A stretch of 64,000 bases of DNA from Galactobacter valiniphilus. GTDB lineage: Bacteria; Actinomycetota; Actinomycetes; Actinomycetales; Micrococcaceae. The stretch lies in NCBI RefSeq assembly GCF_003575975.1, contig NZ_QQXK01000013.1, positions 1 through 64,000 of the forward strand. The letters are read 5' to 3'. Positions 7,475 through 16,447 of the stretch are shown here, one piece after another. Position 1 is the stretch's first letter. Each line of letters begins with the position of its first letter. Made by a program: the position numbers and the translations under genes. The notes under the pieces were generated by a model. That model was not told the origin of the DNA. It did not search any database and saw only the letters and a program-made list of their open reading frames with translations.

Positions 7475-8764
7475 TCAGGCGATCGGCTCGAAGCGCTCCT
7501 GGCCGCCCAGGTACGGGCGCAGGGCCTCCGGGATGGTCACGGAGCCGTCGGCGTTCTGGTGCGTCTCGAGGATCGCGACGATCCAGCGGGTCGTGGCCAG
7601 CGTGCCGTTGAGCGTGGCGACCGAACGGGTGCCTGAGGGCTTGCCCTCGGCGTCCAGCACGCGCTCGCGGATGTTCAGGCGGCGGGCCTGGAACGTGGTG
7701 CAGTTGGAGGTGGAGGTCAGCTCGCGGAAGGCGTCCTGCGTGGGGACCCAGGCCTCGCAATCGAACTTGCGAGCCGCTGACATGCCCAGGTCGCCGGCGG
7801 CCGTGTCGATGACGCGGTAGGCCAGGCCGAGCGACTGGAGCATCTGCTCTTCCCAGCCGAGCAGCTCCTGGTGCACGCGCTGGGCGTCCTCGGGCTTGGC
7901 GTAGACGAACATCTCCAGCTTGTTGAACTGGTGCACGCGGATGATGCCGCGTGTGTCCTTGCCGGCCGAGCCGGCCTCGCGGCGGTAGCAGGAGGAGTAG
8001 CCGGCGAACTTCTCCGGGCCCTTCTCCAGGTCGATGATCTCGTCTGCGTGGTAGCCGGCGAGTGCCACCTCGGAGGTGCCGACGAGGTAGAGGTCGTCGC
8101 GCTCCAGGCGGTAGATCTCGGCGTCGTGGGCCACGTCGAAGCCCGTGCCCTGCATGGTCTCGGGGCGCACCAGGGTGGGGGTGATGATCGGCGTGAAGCC
8201 GTTCTTCAGCGCGAGGTCCATGCCCATCTGGATGAGGGCCATCTCCAGGCGCGCGCCCACGCCCTTCAGGAAGTAGAAGCGGGAGCCGGAGACCTTGGCG
8301 CCGCGCTCCATGTCGATGGCGCCGAGGAGTTCGCCGAGCTCCAGGTGGTCCTTGGGCTCAAAGCCCTCGGCGGCAAAGTCGCGCGGGGTGCCCACGTGCT
8401 TGATCACCACGAAGTCGTCCTCGCCGCCAGCCGGGGCGTCGGCCTCGACCAGGTTGGGGAAGATGCGCAAGAGCTCGTCGCGGGAGGCCTTGGCCTCGCC
8501 GGCGGCGGCCTCGGTGGCCTTCACCTGGGCGGCGAGTTCCTTCACCTGCGCCAAGAGGGCATGCTTCTCCTCGCCCTTGGCTGCTGCCACCTGCTTGCCG
8601 AAGGCCTTCTGCTCGGCGCGCAGCTGCTCGAATGAGGTCAGCGCCGCGCGGTAGGCGCGGTCGGCCTCCAGCACGGAATCCACGAGAGACACCTCGGCTC
8701 CGCGGGCCTCCTGCGAGGCACGGTAGGCGTCTGGGTTCTCTGCAAGGTCCTTGAGGTCGATCAC
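7475..8764 (-). CDS. serS: Seryl-tRNA synthetase
   Basis: SerRS (429 aa, normal length) charges tRNA-Ser. The N-terminal coiled-coil tRNA-binding arm covers about residues 30-105 (Glu/Lys/Ala rich). The class II catalytic core follows, with motif 2 in the region [18 protein letters not shown] and motif 3 near [19 protein letters not shown]. The start is GTG (8764), giving [14 protein letters not shown], the standard SerRS N-terminus. No Shine-Dalgarno sequence is needed because a -10-like TAGGCT lies six bases upstream. It is divergent from the lipid kinase gene and sits near pheA, as in other Micrococcales. Confidence 0.97.
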   Translation of the reverse strand: MIDLKDLAENPDAYRASQEARGAEVSLVDSVLEADRAYRAALTSFEQLRAEQKAFGKQVAAAKGEEKHALLAQVKELAAQVKATEAAAGEAKASRDELLRIFPNLVEADAPAGGEDDFVVIKHVGTPRDFAAEGFEPKDHLELGELLGAIDMERGAKVSGSRFYFLKGVGARLEMALIQMGMDLALKNGFTPIITPTLVRPETMQGTGFDVAHDAEIYRLERDDLYLVGTSEVALAGYHADEIIDLEKGPEKFAGYSSCYRREAGSAGKDTRGIIRVHQFNKLEMFVYAKPEDAQRVHQELLGWEEQMLQSLGLAYRVIDTAAGDLGMSAARKFDCEAWVPTQDAFRELTSTSNCTTFQARRLNIRERVLDAEGKPSGTRSVATLNGTLATTRWIVAILETHQNADGSVTIPEALRPYLGGQERFEPIA

Positions 8765-8770
8765 ACCCCA

Positions 8771-8776
8771 AGCCTA
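8771..8776 (-). promoter_or_regulatory. -10 box of serS, leaderless arrangement
   Basis: On the minus strand TAGGCT is followed by exactly six bases and then the GTG start of serS. No good -35 box is visible. Confidence 0.45.
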
Positions 8777-8846
8777 ACGGGTGTCACTACGATGAGTCCG
8801 ATCAGCGAATCGCAGACCCATAGCAGTGACGGAACAGGGGAACCGT

Positions 8847-9887
8847 ATGCCGACGACAAACGTGGTGGCCGTGGTCATCAATCCGGTCAAGGGGGAAGCC
8901 AAGGAGGCCAGGGAACTGCTGGTGAGCGCCTGCGCCACCGCCGGTCTTCCAGCGCCGCTCTTCTTCGCGACCGCTGAGGACGACGCCGGCCACGCCATGA
9001 CGCGCGAGGCCCTGGCCGCCGGGGCCACGACCGTCGTCGCGTGCGGCGGCGACGGAACGGTGCGCGCCGTGGCGGAGGAGCTCATCGGCGCCGAGGGCGT
9101 CGCGCTCTCCATCCTGCCGCTCGGCACGGGCAACCTGCTGGCCCGCAACCTCGGGATCGACGTGGACGACCTCGAGGCGTGCGCCGCCGTGGCGGTCGGC
9201 GAGGAACTCGATCCGGTGGATGCCCTGCGCATCACCCTGCAGCGCCCCGACCGCAGCACGGAGAGCACCATCAGCGTGGTGGCCTCCGGGCTCGGCATCG
9301 ACGCCGAGGTGATGAACCAGACCTCGGAGGGAGTCAAGAAGGTCATCGGCCCGGCCGCCTACGCCGCGACCGGCGCCGCCAAGATGCTCGGCCTGCGCCG
9401 CCACCCGGTGCGCATCAGCGTCGATGAGGGCTCGTGGGAGACCGAGAACGCCCGCACGGTGATGCTGGTCAACGCCGGATACATCCAGGGCGGGCTGCAG
9501 TACGTTCCGGGGTCGCGGCACGACGACGGGGTGCAGGACGCCATCGTCATGTCGCCGCGCAGCCTGGCCGGTTGGACGGTGGTCGCCGCCAAGATGCTCC
9601 TGAGGTTGAAGCAGGACGTCCCCGTCATCAGCTATCGCTCCGGCACCAGCATGAGCGTGCACACCTTCTACCCCGTCGAGGCGCAGGTGGACGGCGACCC
9701 CGTGGGCACGGTGACGGCCATGGAGAGCCAGATCCTGCCGCACGCGCTGCGGGTGCACGTGCCGCGCGAGGAGGACCGGCTCCCGCCCGGCGGGGCACTG
9801 GCCAAGATCCTCCCCTCGGCGGTGAGCCCGCAGAAGCTGTGGCCGCGCGTCCAGGAGCGGGCGGCGTCGCTCCTCCCCGGCCGCTGA
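8847..9887 (+). CDS. Diacylglycerol kinase-family lipid kinase (DagK/YegS type)
   Basis: The protein (346 aa) phosphorylates diacylglycerol or a related lipid with ATP, recycling lipid for phosphatidic acid synthesis at the membrane face. The catalytic-domain signature VACGGDGTVRAVAEEL is at about residue 65, and LPLGTGNLLARNLGI at about 90 is the second nucleotide-binding loop. The C-terminal half holds the beta-rich second domain with VDGDPVGTV near the end. The ATG at 8847 follows AGGGGAA at four bases; a GTG at 8826 is less likely. It is divergent from serS. Confidence 0.9.
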   Translation: MPTTNVVAVVINPVKGEAKEARELLVSACATAGLPAPLFFATAEDDAGHAMTREALAAGATTVVACGGDGTVRAVAEELIGAEGVALSILPLGTGNLLARNLGIDVDDLEACAAVAVGEELDPVDALRITLQRPDRSTESTISVVASGLGIDAEVMNQTSEGVKKVIGPAAYAATGAAKMLGLRRHPVRISVDEGSWETENARTVMLVNAGYIQGGLQYVPGSRHDDGVQDAIVMSPRSLAGWTVVAAKMLLRLKQDVPVISYRSGTSMSVHTFYPVEAQVDGDPVGTVTAMESQILPHALRVHVPREEDRLPPGGALAKILPSAVSPQKLWPRVQERAASLLPGR

Positions 9888-9908
9888 GCGCTCAGCCCCC
9901 GCCCTCGG

Positions 9909-9936
9909 CCCCCAGCCCCCAGCCCCCAGCCCCCAG
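9909..9936. repeat. Tandem repeat, four copies of CCCCCAG
   Basis: Four perfect 7-base units lie head to tail just after the lipid kinase stop codon. Copy number of such short units is likely variable between strains. Confidence 0.85.
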
Positions 9937-9956
9937 CGGCACCTTCGCCTTCTCAT

Positions 9957-10012
9957 CCCGCATTTTTCGTTGAATCCCGCCCCTTTGCCCGGGATTCAAC
10001 GAAATGTGCGGG
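9957..10012. repeat. 23-bp near-perfect palindrome in the gap
   Basis: Arms 9957-9979 and 9990-10012 pair over 23 bases with two mismatches around a 10-base C/T-rich loop. The inner part (TCGTTGAATCCCG) is much richer in AT than surrounding DNA. It lies between the convergent lipid kinase and pheA genes and is separate from the pheA terminator. Confidence 0.7.
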
Positions 10013-10036
10013 AGCGGTGGGGTCGCCACACACGAC

Positions 10037-10079
10037 AGATGCCCGACGGCGGGTGGTCACCACCCGCCGTCGGGCATCT
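10037..10079 (-). terminator. Terminator of pheA, a copy of the recurring repeat
   Basis: A perfect 21-bp stem (10037-10057 with 10059-10079) contains GCCCGACGGCGGGTGGT. The same 18-bp arms recur behind trpG at 59685-59721. Confidence 0.85.
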
Positions 10080-10103
10080 CGCGTCTGGCGTGCGCCGGAG
10101 GCC

Positions 10104-11039
10104 TCAGGCCTCCGTGCGGCCCACGCGGCGCAGCCGCGCGATCCACTCGCCGGCGGCCGCGTAGGCCTGGGCGCTCGCGTGCGCCGGGACCGGCGAGACG
10201 AGCGGCGTGGCCGAGGGGTAGGACCCCAGGAAGCGGACGTCGGCGGACATGCGGTGCGCGCCGGCCAGGGCGTCGGCGACGCGCGGCTCGGAGAGGTGCC
10301 CCTCCAGGTCCACCGAGAAGAAGTACTGGCCCAGGCCGCCGCCAGTGGGGCGGGACTCGATGCGGGTCAGGTTGACGCCGCGCATAGCGAACTGGTCGAG
10401 CAGCTCGCGCAGGCCGCCCGGGTGATCGTCCGTCAGCGTGACGACGGCCGTGGTCTTGTCCGAACCCGTCGCGTCCGGGATGGCGCCGGGGCGGGTCACG
10501 AGGATGAATCGCGTAATGGCGCCCGCGTTGTCCTCGACGCCCTCGGCCAGGAGCGTGAGCCCGGCCTGGGTGTCCACGAGCGGGGAGCACAGGGCGGCGT
10601 CGTAGGGGCACTCGGGCTCGAGCAGGCCCATGGCGCCGGCCGCCGTGGAGGAGGCGGGGAGGAAGCGCACGCCGGGGATGTGCTTCTCGGCCCAGCCGCG
10701 GCACTGCGCCCACGCGTGGCCGTGCGTGGAGATGACCTTGATGTCCTCGAGGCGCTCGATGCCCGGGCGGACGGCCAGCTGGAACGTGACGGGGATGAGG
10801 ACCTCGGCCACGATCTGCAGGGCGTCGCCGTGGGCCACGGCGTCCAGCGTCGCGGAGACGCCGCCCTCCACCGAATTCTCGATCGGCACCATCGCGGCGT
10901 CGACCTCGCCGGCGCGCACGGCGGCGAGCGCCGTGTCGACGCTGACGGCCGGGACGCGCTCGGCATCGGCCGCGCCGTCGACCGTCAGGAGGGCCTGCTC
11001 GCAGAAGGTTCCGCTGGGGCCCAGGTAGGAATAGCTCAC
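10104..11039 (-). CDS. pheA: Prephenate dehydratase
   Basis: The enzyme (311 aa) converts prephenate to phenylpyruvate in phenylalanine synthesis. The N-terminal periplasmic-binding-like catalytic domain begins SYSYLGPSGTFCEQALL. It contains VPIENSVEGGV and, near residue 175, the VTRPG end of the catalytic domain. The C-terminal ACT domain (from TAVVTLTDDHPGGL, with NLTRIESRPTGGGLGQYFF) binds phenylalanine for feedback inhibition. The GTG start at 11039 overlaps the rhodanese stop as GTGA, implying translational coupling. No chorismate mutase domain is fused. Confidence 0.95.
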   Translation of the reverse strand: MSYSYLGPSGTFCEQALLTVDGAADAERVPAVSVDTALAAVRAGEVDAAMVPIENSVEGGVSATLDAVAHGDALQIVAEVLIPVTFQLAVRPGIERLEDIKVISTHGHAWAQCRGWAEKHIPGVRFLPASSTAAGAMGLLEPECPYDAALCSPLVDTQAGLTLLAEGVEDNAGAITRFILVTRPGAIPDATGSDKTTAVVTLTDDHPGGLRELLDQFAMRGVNLTRIESRPTGGGLGQYFFSVDLEGHLSEPRVADALAGAHRMSADVRFLGSYPSATPLVSPVPAHASAQAYAAAGEWIARLRRVGRTEA

Positions 11040-11362
11040 TTGATCACCGGGGCCTGACCGTTCTCGGAGACGATCTCCTTGCCGGCGTCGATCCACGCGC
11101 CGGAGCCGCCGGCCACATTGATGGCCGTGAAGCCCTGGGCGTTCAGCCAGAGCGCGGCCTGCGCGCTGCGTCCGCCCGTGCGGCAGATGACGTAGACGTC
11201 CTCGTCGGGGTCCAGCTCGGAGTACTGCAGCGGCAACTCGCCGAGCGGGATGTGGCGGGCGCCCGGGACGTGGCCGGCCTCGAACTCGTAGTCCTCGCGG
11301 ACGTCCAGGACAAAGGCGCCCTCAGGAACCTCGTTGACGCTGACCTGCTCGACGTTGCTCAT
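11036..11362 (-). CDS. Rhodanese-like sulfurtransferase domain protein
   Basis: A single-domain rhodanese (108 aa). VLDVREDYEFEAGHVPGARH is the N-terminal signature. The active loop CRTGGRS carries the catalytic Cys at about residue 60, which forms the persulfide. It acts in the cytosol as a sulfur carrier or thiosulfate:acceptor transferase. It is first in a two-gene unit with pheA, overlapping by four bases. The functional link to phenylalanine synthesis is not obvious. Confidence 0.93.
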   Translation of the reverse strand: MSNVEQVSVNEVPEGAFVLDVREDYEFEAGHVPGARHIPLGELPLQYSELDPDEDVYVICRTGGRSAQAALWLNAQGFTAINVAGGSGAWIDAGKEIVSENGQAPVIK

Positions 11363-11489
11363 GGCGCTGCCCTTCGTGAAAGTCCTGCCGCGGGCCTTCC
11401 TCGCGGCTCATCCAGCCTAATCCGTTGCGGCGCCGCGGGCGGTGCCCGTTGCGGACGGCGTTGGCCCCGCCCGCGCGGCAAGGTCCATG

Positions 11490-12971
11490 ATGGAAACCAT
11501 GAGCGCACCCCTGGCACCCACCCCCGGACCCGCCCGCAGCGTGGACGGCGGCCTGCCGCGCGCAGTCGAGCTGCGTGCGGCCCTCCTGGACGGCTCCCTC
11601 AGCGCGGCGGCGCTGCTGCGCCGCTGCTTCGAGCGCATCGACGCGCTCAACGGCGAGCTCGGCTCCTTCGTTTCGTTTGATCGCGAGGGTGCCAAGCGCG
11701 CCGCCGCGGAGGCCGACGCCGCCCTGGTCGCCTTCCGCGAGCACGGGGCCCCGGTGCCCCCGCTGACGGGCCTGCCCACGGCGTTCAAGGACCTCGTGGA
11801 CGTGGCCGGCCTGCCCACCACGTTTGGCACGGCCGCCTACGAGGCGGCGCCGGCCGCCGCCGACGCACCGCTCGCGGCCCGCGTGCGCGCCGCCGGCGCC
11901 GTCCTGGTCGGCAAGACCGCCGTCCCGGAATTCGGGCTCTCCTCCCACTCGGAGAACCTGATCCACCCGCCGGCCCGCAACCCGCTTGACCCCGCGACGT
12001 CCCCCGGCGGCTCCTCGGGCGGGGCCGCGGCGGCCGTCGCGGCCGGAATGTTGCCCCTGGCCCCCGGCAACGACGGCGGCGGCTCGGTGCGCATCCCCGC
12101 CGCCGCGTGCGGGCTGGTTGGCCTGAAGCCCGGGCTCGGCACCCTCCCGGAGGACGTGGCCGGCCTCGACGGCACCCCAGTCTACGTGGACCGCTGGGGA
12201 GCGCAGCGCCTGGGCGTCTCCGGCCCCATCGCGCGCGACGCCGAGGATGCCGCCCTGCTCTGGGACGGCCTGACCTTCGACGCCCAGCGCCCCGGCGCCA
12301 CCGACGCCCTGGACGCCGTCCGCGAGGCGCTGGCGGCCGGCGACGCCTTCGAGGGCCTGCGCGTGGGCTTCACGACGCGCAGCGCCTTCGACAACAACCT
12401 GCACCCCGTGCTCTCCCCCGAGGCGCTGGCAGCCTTCCAGCGCGGCCGCGCGCTCATCGAGGGCCTGGGCGCGGACACCGAGGAGGCCGCCTGGATCCTC
12501 CCTGACGACATCGCGGCGACGTTCCGCAAGGTGTGGACCGCCGGCCTCGCCGAGGGGACGCTGAGCGAGGAACAGCTGGGCCGGCTCGGCGCGCTCGCCC
12601 GCGACTTCCGTGAGGAGGCCCTCGCCCGCCCCGAGGACGTGCAACGCGCCGCCGGGGCCCGGATGCAGGAGATCGGCCAGACCCTCCGCGAGGGCTGGGG
12701 CGAATACGACGTCGTCCTCACCCCCGCGCTGGCCCAGACGCCGCGCCCCATCGGCTGGTACACCTCGCGCGACCCGCAGACCGACTACGACCTGCAGTGC
12801 CTCTACACGCCGTTCACCTCCATGGTGAACGTGGCCGGCCTGCCCGCCATCGTGGTGCCGGTGTTCTGGACCTCGGACGGCTTCTCCATGGGCGTGCAGC
12901 TCATCGGCCGCGCGGGCTCCGAGGTGCAGCTGCTCCAGCTCGCCGCGCTCCTGCAGCGCGCGGCCGGCTGA
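11490..12971 (+). CDS. Amidase (amidase-signature family)
   Basis: The protein (493 aa) hydrolyses a carboxylic amide. It has the Ser-cisSer-Lys triad: Lys in TAFKDLVDVAG at about residue 99, cis-Ser in SPGGSSGGAAAA at about 174, and the nucleophile Ser in GGGSVRIPAAACGL at about 197. Its substrate is unknown; no GatB or GatC gene is nearby, so a role in tRNA amidation is unlikely. Several ATGs cluster at 11487-11499. The ATG at 11490 has AAGG at six bases and is used. It is divergent from the rhodanese-pheA unit. Confidence 0.9.
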   Translation: METMSAPLAPTPGPARSVDGGLPRAVELRAALLDGSLSAAALLRRCFERIDALNGELGSFVSFDREGAKRAAAEADAALVAFREHGAPVPPLTGLPTAFKDLVDVAGLPTTFGTAAYEAAPAAADAPLAARVRAAGAVLVGKTAVPEFGLSSHSENLIHPPARNPLDPATSPGGSSGGAAAAVAAGMLPLAPGNDGGGSVRIPAAACGLVGLKPGLGTLPEDVAGLDGTPVYVDRWGAQRLGVSGPIARDAEDAALLWDGLTFDAQRPGATDALDAVREALAAGDAFEGLRVGFTTRSAFDNNLHPVLSPEALAAFQRGRALIEGLGADTEEAAWILPDDIAATFRKVWTAGLAEGTLSEEQLGRLGALARDFREEALARPEDVQRAAGARMQEIGQTLREGWGEYDVVLTPALAQTPRPIGWYTSRDPQTDYDLQCLYTPFTSMVNVAGLPAIVVPVFWTSDGFSMGVQLIGRAGSEVQLLQLAALLQRAAG

Positions 12972-13018
12972 GCCGGCCGCGGCCAGGCCCGCTCGCGCTT
13001 CCGGGTCCCTGAACGACG

Positions 13019-13050
13019 ACGACCCGTCCCCCACGTGGGGGACGGGTCGT
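13019..13050. terminator. Bidirectional terminator between amidase and FMN reductase
   Basis: A perfect 16-bp palindrome (13019-13034 with 13035-13050) lies 47 bases after the amidase stop and 17 bases from the reductase stop. It serves both converging genes. Confidence 0.8.
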
Positions 13051-13066
13051 TGCGTTGAGGGGGCAA

Positions 13067-13630
13067 TTAGGCCGGGACGACGGCGCCCTCGTGTGCGGCC
13101 ACGAGCGCACCGATGACCTTGGCCGCGCCCTCCACGACGTCCCGGTCCTCGCGCGGGTGCAGCTCGGCGTAGCGCTTCACGGAGCCGGGGACGGCCAGGA
13201 AGACCTCGTCCAGCACGGAGGCACCGGCGATCCCGAGCGCGCGGCGCGCGATCTCCTGCGCCCACACGCCGCCGTACTGACCCAAGGCCGTGCCGACCAC
13301 GGCCGAAGGCACGCCCTTCACGGCGCCGTTGCCGAAGGGGCGCGAGATCCAATCGATCGCGTTGGCCAGCACGGCCGGGAGCGCGCCGTTGTACTCGGGC
13401 GTGACGAGCAGCAGGGCGTCGGCCTCGGAGACGGCCGCGCGCAGCGCCTGAACGGAGGCGGGCGCACCGGCGGCCTCGAGGTCGTCGCTGTAGAAGGGCA
13501 GCTCGCCCAGGCCCTCGAAGACGCGCAGTGAGGCGCCCTCCGGCGCGTGCTCCACCAGCCCCTCGGCGAGCGAGCGGTTGGTCGAGGCGGCGCGCAGCGA
13601 GCCAACCAAAACGAGAACGGACGTGGTCAC
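13067..13630 (-). CDS. NADPH-dependent FMN reductase (flavodoxin fold)
   Basis: The protein (187 aa) has the flavodoxin-like fold of chromate/azo/quinone reductases. LVGSLRAASTNRSLAE binds the FMN phosphate, and LLVTPEYNGALPAVLANAID is the family signature. It transfers electrons from NAD(P)H to flavin or quinones. The GTG start at 13630 is set by AGGAG five bases upstream, which excludes a longer frame. It is monocistronic, between two hairpin-containing gaps. Confidence 0.92.
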   Translation of the reverse strand: MTTSVLVLVGSLRAASTNRSLAEGLVEHAPEGASLRVFEGLGELPFYSDDLEAAGAPASVQALRAAVSEADALLLVTPEYNGALPAVLANAIDWISRPFGNGAVKGVPSAVVGTALGQYGGVWAQEIARRALGIAGASVLDEVFLAVPGSVKRYAELHPREDRDVVEGAAKVIGALVAAHEGAVVPA

Positions 13631-13719
13631 GGGTACTCCTGGGGATGATGCTGATGCGGGCCGCGGGGGCGGCCCCTCCCCCACCGTGCCACGCACCCGA
13701 GGCGCGGCGCGCGCCGGCG

Positions 13720-13802
13720 CGTCACACGCCGTCGTGCATCGAAAAGAAGTCACGCCGCCGCGCCCAAGGCGCCAGGCGCCCCGTGCACGACGGCGTGTGG
13801 CG
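13720..13802. repeat. Inverted pair of the recurring gap motif
   Basis: Arms of 19 bases at 13720-13738 and 13784-13802 pair with one mismatch around 45 bases. Each arm contains GCACGACGGCG or its complement. It lies between the aldehyde dehydrogenase stop (right) and the FMN reductase start (left) and may act as the dehydrogenase terminator. Confidence 0.7.
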
Positions 13803-13816
13803 CGTGAGCGGGCCGG

Positions 13817-15256
13817 CTACAGGACGCGCTTGAGCAGCGCCGACTTGGCGGAACCGTACGGCGGGTAGACGACCTTCAAGGTGTCGAGGCGCGTGCCCTT
13901 GTTGAGGGTTGGACGCTGCTGGCTGAACGTGTCGAAGCCGGCCTTGCCGTGGTACGCGCCGATGCCGGAGGCCCCCACGCCGCCGAAGGGCAGCTCGGGC
14001 ACGGCCAGGTGGATGTTGGTCGCGTTGACTCCCACGGCGCCCGCGCGCACGCCCTCCTCGAAGGCGCGGATGACGCCGGAGCGCTCCGTGAAGACGTAGG
14101 CGGCGAGCGGGTCGGGGCGATCGCCGATGAAGCGCAGGGCATCGTCGAAGCTCGGCACGGAGAGAATCGGCAGGATGGGGCCGAAGATCTCCTCCTGCAT
14201 GACGGGCGAGTCGGAGTCCACGCCCGTGAGGATGGTGGGCGCCACGTAGCGATCGGCCTCGTCCACCTGGCCGCCGGCGAGGATGGTGCCCTCCTCCAGC
14301 AGCCCCGCGAGGCGCTGGACGTGGTTGACGTTGATGATCCGGCCGAAGTCCTTTGACTCCTGCGGGTTGGCCCCGTAGAACTCCTTGATGACCTTGCCGA
14401 GGGCCTTCGCCAGGCGCGGCCCAGTCTCCCCCACGGCGAGGACGTAGTCGGGGGCCACGCAGGTCTGCCCGGCGTTCATGAACTTGCCGTAGGCCAGGCG
14501 ACGGGCGACCGACATGATGTCGCCGTCGTTGACCACCACGGGGCACTTGCCGCCGAGCTCCAGCGTGACGGGGGTGAGCTGGCGGGCGGCGGCCTCGTAG
14601 ACGATCCGCCCCACCCGCTCGCCGCCCGTGTACAGGATGTGGTCGAACTTCTCCTGGAGCAGCTCCGTGGTCACCTCGGGGCCGCCCGTCACGATGCCCA
14701 CGGCGCGGTGATCGAGGAACTGCGGGATGATCCGCTCCAGCAGGGCCGAGGTGGCCGGGGCCAGCTCGCTGGGCTTGAGCACCACGGTGTTGCCGGCGGC
14801 GATGGCCTCCACGAGCGGGGCCAGCGTGAGGTTGATGGGGTAGTTCCACGGCGCGATGATCAGCACCATCCCGAGCGGCCGGGCCGTGACGGTGGTGGTG
14901 ACGGGGGCCAGCACAAAGGGGCTCGGGACGGAGCGGGTTCGCATCCAGTCCTCGAGGTGGCGCTTGGCGTGGTCGAGGCCCGTCTGCACGATCTGCAGCT
15001 CTGTGGCCTGCGACTCCACCTGGTTCTTGCCGAGGTCCGCGGCGAGCGCGGAGAAGATCTCCTCGCGGTGCACGCGCAGCATGCGGTCGAAGGCCTCCAG
15101 CTGCGCCATGCGGAAGCGGCGCGAGTGCGCCACGCGGCTGCGGGCACCCTCGCGCAGGTGTCGTGCCGTCTCGGCCGGCGAGCGCAGCGCCGCGGCACCC
15201 GGGTCGACGCGGACGCGGTCGGTGGGGACGGCGGGGGGAACCTGGCTGGCGCTCAT
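13817..15256 (-). CDS. Aldehyde dehydrogenase (class 3-like)
   Basis: The NAD(P)+-dependent enzyme (479 aa) oxidises aldehydes to acids. IIAPWNYPINLTLAPL is the cofactor-binding start. LELGGKCPVVV carries the general-base Glu at about residue 232, and NAGQTCVAPDYV has the catalytic Cys at about 265. EEIFGPILPI and PFGGVGASGIGAYHGKAGFD follow. Its length and the short N-terminus match the class 3 / fatty-aldehyde or coniferyl-aldehyde group. The ATG at 15256 gives MSASQVPPAV. It is monocistronic. Confidence 0.93.
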   Translation of the reverse strand: MSASQVPPAVPTDRVRVDPGAAALRSPAETARHLREGARSRVAHSRRFRMAQLEAFDRMLRVHREEIFSALAADLGKNQVESQATELQIVQTGLDHAKRHLEDWMRTRSVPSPFVLAPVTTTVTARPLGMVLIIAPWNYPINLTLAPLVEAIAAGNTVVLKPSELAPATSALLERIIPQFLDHRAVGIVTGGPEVTTELLQEKFDHILYTGGERVGRIVYEAAARQLTPVTLELGGKCPVVVNDGDIMSVARRLAYGKFMNAGQTCVAPDYVLAVGETGPRLAKALGKVIKEFYGANPQESKDFGRIINVNHVQRLAGLLEEGTILAGGQVDEADRYVAPTILTGVDSDSPVMQEEIFGPILPILSVPSFDDALRFIGDRPDPLAAYVFTERSGVIRAFEEGVRAGAVGVNATNIHLAVPELPFGGVGASGIGAYHGKAGFDTFSQQRPTLNKGTRLDTLKVVYPPYGSAKSALLKRVL

Positions 15257-15352
15257 GCGGCGACACTATCCCCCGAAGCGCAAAGAAGCCTCGATGAAAC
15301 GCGAGGCGTCGTCCGTCCGGCCCGGCGCCGGCCCCGCCCGGGACCGGGCCGC

Positions 15353-15724
15353 TCAGTCCTGGTGCGCGCCGAGCTCGCGCAGGATGAGGGCGTGGCGTTC
15401 GAGGAAGGCCCGCTCGTCGAGCTTCTTGCGGCGCAGCCAACCCGTCACCTCCGTGTTGTGCTTGCTCGCGTTGCAGGAGGCGCAGGCCGGCACCACGTTG
15501 CCGAGGGTGTAGCGCCCGCCGCGGGAGACCGGCATGACGCAGTCCTTATTGCAGGGCTGCACCCTGCCCCTGGCAGTACGCGCAGCCTCCCCAGGCGTTC
15601 ATGAGGGCGTGCCACTGCGCGTCCGGAGGTCGTTGTCCACCTTGGCGAGCCGGCCCCGGCGGCGCCTGGCGTAGCGCGCGCTCTGGGCGCTCGAGCGGCG
15701 GGAGGGGAACTGGCTGGGTGGCAC
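15353..15724 (-). pseudogene. HNH endonuclease gene broken by two compensating single-base indels
   Basis: Reading from GTG 15724 gives VPPSQFPSRRSSAQSARYAR and KVDNDLRTR, then runs into a stop. A base missing near 15617-15620 moves the coding sense to the next frame (WHALMNAWGGCAYC). One extra base (A at 15548 on the plus strand) returns it to the first frame, with KDCVMPVSRGGRYTLGN and VVPACASCNASKHN. Restoring both yields one 123-residue HNH nuclease with its Cys pairs and the His/Asn core. As sequenced it cannot be made. Total length stays a multiple of three. Either it is a decayed nuclease or the two indels are sequencing errors. Confidence 0.8.
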
Positions 15725-15862
15725 CGCTCCAATCTACGGCCGCCGCCCGCGACGGGCCCACACAAAGACACGGGGCCCGCTCGCGCGCGGGCGCGGCTAG
15801 GCTGAGGAGCACGGCCCCGTCCTCCGGCGGGGCTCACGCGTTGGAAGCACCCGGAAGGACCC

Positions 15863-16447
15863 ATGCCCAAGATCAGCGCCCCCTCGGTGGCGGAGCACCA
15901 CGCGGCCCAGGTCCGTGCCCTCCTCGACGCCACGCGGGAGCTGCTCAGGGAAAGCGGCAAGGCACCGAGCATGGCCGACGTCGCAGCCCGCGCCGGGCTC
16001 GCGCGCTCGAGCGTCTACCAGTACTTCTCCTCGCGCCAGGCGCTGCTCGAGGGCCTCGTCAAGGACGTCTTCCCGCGGTGGGCCGAGCGCATCACCTCCG
16101 CGATGGCGGCGGCGCCCACGCCGGCCGACGCCGTCCTGGCGTACGCGAGCTCCAACCTCGACCTTGTCGCCGACGGCGAGCACGCCGTGGGCGCGGCCCT
16201 CGCCACCCTGACCCCCGGCGAGGCGATGGGTGCCGAGGCGCACCAGATGCACCAGCAGATCAGCGAGCCGCTCGCCGAGGCGCTCAAGACCCTCGGGGTC
16301 GCCGATCCCGAGGCCGTGGCGGAGCTCATCAACGCCGTGGTGCACGCCGCCACCCGCCGCCTCGAGGCGGGGGCGAGCCGCGAGCAGGCCCAGGCGAGCG
16401 TCGCCGAGCTGCTCGGCCCCTTCGTCCGCGAGCACGGCGGGGCCTGA
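15863..16447 (+). CDS. TetR-family transcriptional regulator
   Basis: The protein (194 aa) has an N-terminal TetR DNA-binding domain: SMADVAARAGLARSSVYQYF (about residues 36-55) is the helix-turn-helix, followed by the usual SSRQALLEGL. The C-terminal ligand domain is poorly conserved and alanine-rich. GGAAGGA lies four bases before the ATG. TAGGCT at 15798-15803 may be its -10 box. It precedes the thiamine operon but is separated from it by a promoter and riboswitch, so a link is not implied. Target and ligand are unknown. Confidence 0.9.
   Translation: MPKISAPSVAEHHAAQVRALLDATRELLRESGKAPSMADVAARAGLARSSVYQYFSSRQALLEGLVKDVFPRWAERITSAMAAAPTPADAVLAYASSNLDLVADGEHAVGAALATLTPGEAMGAEAHQMHQQISEPLAEALKTLGVADPEAVAELINAVVHAATRRLEAGASREQAQASVAELLGPFVREHGGA

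Noticed and set aside
9900-10100. A CRISPR array
   Set aside because: The repeats here are short tandem units and palindromes without regularly spaced unique spacers, and no cas genes are present anywhere in the window.
11442-15256. Many long open frames antisense to the amidase and aldehyde dehydrogenase genes
   Set aside because: They are shadows caused by high GC and third-position bias. They lack ribosome sites, domain motifs and sensible composition.
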